The notes beneath the pieces were generated by a model that was given only the letters and a program-made list of their open reading frames with translations, was not told the origin of the DNA and did not search any database. From positions 2,418,001 to 2,482,000 of the forward strand of contig OZ240665.1 in NCBI GenBank assembly GCA_965198565.1: a stretch of DNA of 64,000 nt, written 5' to 3'. The position numbers and the translations under genes are program-made. This DNA comes from LMUY01 sp965198565 (GTDB taxonomy: Bacteria > Pseudomonadota > Alphaproteobacteria > Acetobacterales > Acetobacteraceae). Position 1 is the first letter of the stretch. Each line of letters opens with the position of its first letter. Shown here one piece after another: positions 60,725 to 64,000 of the stretch.

Positions 60725-60838
60725 CGTCCCGGCGAGTAGCTACTGATTGGAAGAGAATGAGCTGGCGAGCGCGAGGTGCAACGACCTGATCGGCCCGCGA
60801 GAACGCGCTGGCTGAGAGTGGCGACGAGGTGGTTTAGC

Positions 60839-61204
60839 TCAACGGTGACGGATAAGCTTCTCGCGGGCGGCCTGCCACTCCGCACGCGTCATCGTCATGG
60901 CGTTGCGAGTTTTCGGTGGCTCGGCAGCCGCTGGAATGCTGGCCTGACTGCTGCTGGAGTTGGCAAACATCCAAGGCTTCTCACGTTGCAAACGCGACAA
61001 GGCCTCAGCCGCACCCGGAACCTCGCCGTTGGCGTTGGGCTTCAGATCATTCGTGTCAACGAGCTTAAGGAGATCAAGGTCGATCATACCGGAGCGAAGG
61101 GCGTGGTTCTTAAGCTCCGCCTGGACAAGTCTCTTGTTGGCTTGATCCAACTGCTCTTGCAGAGTGGCTGCAGGATCCTGATTCGGTGTCGGCTCGTCGG
61201 TCAT
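60839..61204 (-). CDS. Scaffold-like phage protein
   Basis: The 121-residue, highly charged, helical protein (ATLQEQLDQANKRLVQAELK, NHALRSGMIDLDLLKLVDTN, AEALSRLQREKPWMFANSSS) matches the size, helical start and -KPWLF- type segment of phage scaffold proteins between portal and capsid. It would guide capsid assembly and then leave. No protease gene is seen next to it. Confidence 0.65.
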   Translation of the reverse strand: MTDEPTPNQDPAATLQEQLDQANKRLVQAELKNHALRSGMIDLDLLKLVDTNDLKPNANGEVPGAAEALSRLQREKPWMFANSSSSQASIPAAAEPPKTRNAMTMTRAEWQAAREKLIRHR

Positions 61205-61249
61205 TTTCTAAACCTTTCTCGTAAAGTCACTGGAAAGTTGGCGAGAACG

Positions 61250-62740
61250 TCAGTTGCTCAGGCTCTGCAAGCCGTCAGGGCTCGTTGCGGCCAAGGACGG
61301 CGTCTTGGACCCTGCTGCCACGGCAGGATCCGACGCAAGCAGCTCGCCGGCTCGGATGCGCCTGAGCTCTCCGGGCACGTCTTCTATGTCGTACGTGTCC
61401 GCAAGCGACTTGACCGCTGTCTCAGTACTCATCAGCCCAGCAGACGTAAGTGTCGCCAGCGTTTGCGCATCATGCTGCCGGTCCTCTGCTGTCGGGGGAT
61501 ACCAGCGTGGCCAAATGAGGCTTAGCGCCGCATTCGCGTCCAGCTTCGGTAAGAGTGAGTCACCAAGCCGCAGCCGATACTTCGAACCGGCCTTCAGCAC
61601 CATCCGTGCCAACGAGAGCAACGCGCCCTCGCCATAGGAGACACGCAAATTGTCTGCAAGCCAGAGAAGCCCCTGATTCATCAGCTCCAGCGCTCGTCCC
61701 GACGTCGCAGCCGAAAGCCGAGAGGCGTCAGCACGGTTGCCATGAACACTCTCGAGCGCAAACTCACGCAGCGCTCGAACATACTCCACAACTGCGCTCG
61801 AGGCAGTTCCTCCGATCTCGAGCAGCTTCGCATCGCCATGTTCAGAGACGACAAGGGCATTTCCAGCGCTCCGGACGAGATCGCCCTCTATCCCCGCCGG
61901 CTCTTTGATGAGCAGCGTAGGATCTGAGCTATACTTGAGGCCGCGGCCCGCCTGCGACAGTTGATAATCAATCTCGATAGAGGTCTCGATTGCAGCACGG
62001 AAAGTGCACGCACCGTCTGCCGGGTCCCCGGTCCAAGAGGCGCCGGGCAAGTTCCGCACCCACGCGATAGGAACGAAGCCCAGATTGTGTGTAACGGACC
62101 GCGCCTCGTCCAGCAGCGGTTCGTAAGCGTCGGTGGTAGGCTGTGGGATAAACCAGAGTTCGGCTTGTTCGTCCCAGCGCCGCGTAAACCAGTAGTTTGC
62201 TCCCAAGTCAGGAACACTGTAGCCGGCCGAAAACAGCGCTGCCCCTGTGATCTTGTAGCGCTCTGTGACGGATGCGAGCGTGTCTGGTGCATCAGGCCGC
62301 CAAGCCGGCGTGAGATTGATCGTCTCCATGACGGAGAAATAGGGTCGGCCGGATAGAACGCGCAGAAGGATGGCAACGGAGCCGATGGAACCGCGGATCG
62401 CGGCGTCAATCATCGTTTCGTTGAGCTTGCAGGATTTGAATATCGCACTGAGAATGTCCCGCGTCGCGCGATCAGGCGAGTCCACCGTTGGGAAATGCCC
62501 TTCGCTGAACAGGAGCGCGACACTGTCTTCGGTGACAATCCGCGGCATCGCGTAACGGACGGACGGACGACGCAACCGCAGCGGGATATACTCTCCCGAA
62601 GCATTTCGTTCCTCATGAAAATCGTAAGGGAGGGCTTCGTAGAGTGTTCCATTAAGAACCCGGCGAAGAATATCGAGCCGCCGGGCTCGAAGCGGCATGT
62701 CGTTGTCGGCTGGGACAAGATCGCAGATCGTTTGAAACAT
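61250..62740 (-). CDS. Phage portal protein
   Basis: The 496-residue protein (MFQTICDLVPADNDMPLRAR, RLDILRRVLNGTLYEALPYD, SVAILLRVLSGRPYFSVMET, TNNLGFVPIAWVRNLPG-type region, EIDYQLSQAGRGLKYSSDPT, VHGNRADASRLSAATSGRAL, SAGLMSTETAVKSLADTYDI) carries the portal stem/clip patterns, with the SGRALELMNQGLL helix. It forms the dodecameric DNA gate. ATG 62740 is chosen because the extra residues of the longer frame overlap the terminase gene. Confidence 0.82.
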   Translation of the reverse strand: MFQTICDLVPADNDMPLRARRLDILRRVLNGTLYEALPYDFHEERNASGEYIPLRLRRPSVRYAMPRIVTEDSVALLFSEGHFPTVDSPDRATRDILSAIFKSCKLNETMIDAAIRGSIGSVAILLRVLSGRPYFSVMETINLTPAWRPDAPDTLASVTERYKITGAALFSAGYSVPDLGANYWFTRRWDEQAELWFIPQPTTDAYEPLLDEARSVTHNLGFVPIAWVRNLPGASWTGDPADGACTFRAAIETSIEIDYQLSQAGRGLKYSSDPTLLIKEPAGIEGDLVRSAGNALVVSEHGDAKLLEIGGTASSAVVEYVRALREFALESVHGNRADASRLSAATSGRALELMNQGLLWLADNLRVSYGEGALLSLARMVLKAGSKYRLRLGDSLLPKLDANAALSLIWPRWYPPTAEDRQHDAQTLATLTSAGLMSTETAVKSLADTYDIEDVPGELRRIRAGELLASDPAVAAGSKTPSLAATSPDGLQSLSN

Positions 62741-62783
62741 ACGGGTCCTTGAAGCTATCCGAAAATACGACCGGTGCTGCTCA

Positions 62784-64000
62784 TTAGCGGCTGAATACAG
62801 GAACGTTGGTCCGTCGGGCGGGAGCGCCGGCATCGGTAAGCAAAGCAAACGCTCGACTCAAGGCGTCAACCTGATCGTCCTTTGCTCCGTGCGGGAAGTC
62901 CTGCATTTCTTCGAGCAACGCGCGATTCCAAGGCGCCCGGCGGATGCTGAAGTTGCCAGCGTTGACTTGGCTGGCCACCGGCATTGCACGTGTTTCCTTT
63001 GCGCCGGTTTCAGGTGAGGAAACCACCCGATATCCCGCAAACTGCTTTGCTAGATAGCGGATTTGCGATCGCCCAGCCTGTCCCGGATCCTGAGGCAAGC
63101 CGATTGTCACACCTAGTCCGTCCGCCGCAGCAGTTCTCGCGATAGCTTCCTCCACCTCATGCGGCCCACCTCGAAGCCGGACAACGTCGAGCACACTGAA
63201 AGCGCCATTCCCGTCTCGGCCGAGCTTCAGTCCCACCGTATAATCGGGATCGCGGCCAGCCGTTTGCGCTGTGGCAGCGAGATCCCAAGCTCGAACTGCA
63301 GTGGTCCAGTTCGGCTCGTCCAAAACATTGACGCGAGCAGGTAGAAAGAGCCGTCCTGTCCGAGGACGCGGGTCTTGCTGAAACAAGGCGGCGAAAGCGC
63401 GTTCGCCTAGCAACGTGCGCTTTCTTGCAATCGCGTCGCCGTCCTCCCACTCTGGCCAAAGTGGCTCACCGAAGGCGCGGCCAAGCGGATCTCCCGCTTC
63501 AGCCAGAGCCGGCAACTTCAGAACCCGCCATGGATCGGGTCCTTCGAGAATCCTTCCCCCGAGATCGTCCGGATGCCAGCGCGTCATAATCAAGACGATC
63601 CGCCCGCCAGGCTTCAGACGCGTGGTGAGGTCAGACCGGAACCAGTTCCACAACTGTTCGCGAGCAGCGGGGCTATCAGCTTCCGCTTGGGATTTAACCG
63701 GGTCGTCGATAAGGATGAGGTCTGCCCGCCGGCCGGTAATCGGCCCGCGCACGCCAGTCGCGTAGTATTCAGCACCACCGCTCGTCCGGAACCGGTGCGC
63801 AGCCCGGCTCGCCGGATCGAGTGTGTAGCCAAGCCGAATACTGTGCTGTTCGACAAGAGCGCGTACGCCGCGTCCGAAATGACGGGCTAGAGAAGAAGTA
63901 TGGCTGGTGGCGATAATCGAAGATTGCGGAAACCGGGCTAGCCACCAAGGCGGGAATACCAGTGAGGTATAGGTCGACTTGGCAGAGCCCGGCGGCAAGA
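62784..64000 (-). CDS. Terminase large subunit, 5' end outside window
   Basis: The packaging motor ATPase/nuclease is truncated by the right edge. Visible are the Walker A motif PPGSAKST at the edge, QSSIIATSHTSSLARHFGR, the Walker B ADLILIDDPVKSQAEA, the coupling motif IMTRWHPDDLGGRIL and the C-terminal RNase H-like nuclease with VRAWDLAATAQTAGRDPDYT and the last acidic cluster KDDQVDALSRAF. At least 405 residues are present; perhaps 40-60 are missing. Confidence 0.88.
   Translation of the reverse strand, partial: LPPGSAKSTYTSLVFPPWWLARFPQSSIIATSHTSSLARHFGRGVRALVEQHSIRLGYTLDPASRAAHRFRTSGGAEYYATGVRGPITGRRADLILIDDPVKSQAEADSPAAREQLWNWFRSDLTTRLKPGGRIVLIMTRWHPDDLGGRILEGPDPWRVLKLPALAEAGDPLGRAFGEPLWPEWEDGDAIARKRTLLGERAFAALFQQDPRPRTGRLFLPARVNVLDEPNWTTAVRAWDLAATAQTAGRDPDYTVGLKLGRDGNGAFSVLDVVRLRGGPHEVEEAIARTAAADGLGVTIGLPQDPGQAGRSQIRYLAKQFAGYRVVSSPETGAKETRAMPVASQVNAGNFSIRRAPWNRALLEEMQDFPHGAKDDQVDALSRAFALLTDAGAPARRTNVPVFSR

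Larger units (their letters stand above)
44561..64000 (-). mobile_element. Contractile-tailed prophage, late (head, tail, baseplate, fibre) module
   Basis: All genes from 64000 down to 44561 run on the minus strand in classic late order: terminase, portal, scaffold-like, capsid, head completion, sheath, tube, chaperone, tape measure position, hub, spike, baseplate W/J/I, fibre and membrane genes. GC content is visibly lower than in the flanking chromosome. No integrase, repressor, replication gene, endolysin or attachment repeat is visible. The right part lies outside the window, so it is unclear whether this is a full prophage or a tail-derived particle system. Confidence 0.85.

Overview
The window is high-GC DNA, most likely from an alphaproteobacterium of the Acetobacteraceae or a close Rhodospirillales relative. 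The reasons are a three-subunit molybdenum/iron-sulfur/triheme-cytochrome dehydrogenase of the acetic-acid-bacteria type, a phosphate acetyltransferase-phosphoketolase pair, a bolA-grxD-gor cluster and many alphaproteobacterial insertion sequences. No rRNA, tRNA or CRISPR array is visible.

Layout. (a) 1-4.55 kb: the 3' part of an acetolactate synthase, then phosphate acetyltransferase and phosphoketolase, which are fused in this sequence by what looks like one extra G. (b) 4.6-20.6 kb: an insertion-sequence graveyard holding one lone resident gene (alaE, L-alanine exporter) and shreds of a nitronate monooxygenase. Elements of the IS630, IS5, IS256, IS1182-like, IS3, IS110, IS481 and IS66 families are nested and truncated. 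Only the IS481 and IS66 elements have undamaged reading frames. (c) 20.6-29.6 kb: secF-secD, a Gfo/Idh/MocA dehydrogenase, a divergent hybrid histidine kinase and a three-receiver/Hpt regulator, then a scar made of a 214-bp copy of the dehydrogenase gene, an IS481 end and a broken glycosyltransferase. (d) 29.7-43/44.4 kb: ordinary chromosome with a membrane dehydrogenase operon, DUF2278, a 3-hydroxyacyl-CoA dehydrogenase-like enzyme, type II NADH dehydrogenase, gor-grxD-bolA, DUF2939, DNA ligase D, a secreted peroxiredoxin and an MFS transporter. (e) 44.56-64 kb: the late module of a contractile-tailed prophage, all on the minus strand and of visibly lower GC. It runs from terminase at the right edge through portal, capsid, sheath, tube, frameshifted tail chaperone, baseplate and fibre to a three-gene membrane cassette.

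The most unusual object is the last gene of the prophage module (44561-45079). It encodes a small membrane protein that aligns without gaps to the ethylene-binding domain of plant ETR1-type receptors, including the Cys/His copper ligands at the same spacing, but it has no kinase. It is translationally coupled to an unknown membrane-anchored protein. Other points of interest are a textbook slippery heptamer in the tail chaperone gene, a receiver domain whose phosphoacceptor Asp is Asn, an IS481 transposase whose stop codon lies in the CTAG target duplication, and the pta-xfp fusion.

The prophage is cut by the right window edge, and no integrase, repressor, lysin or attachment site is seen. Family names rest on reading the translated sequence from memory, without database searches.
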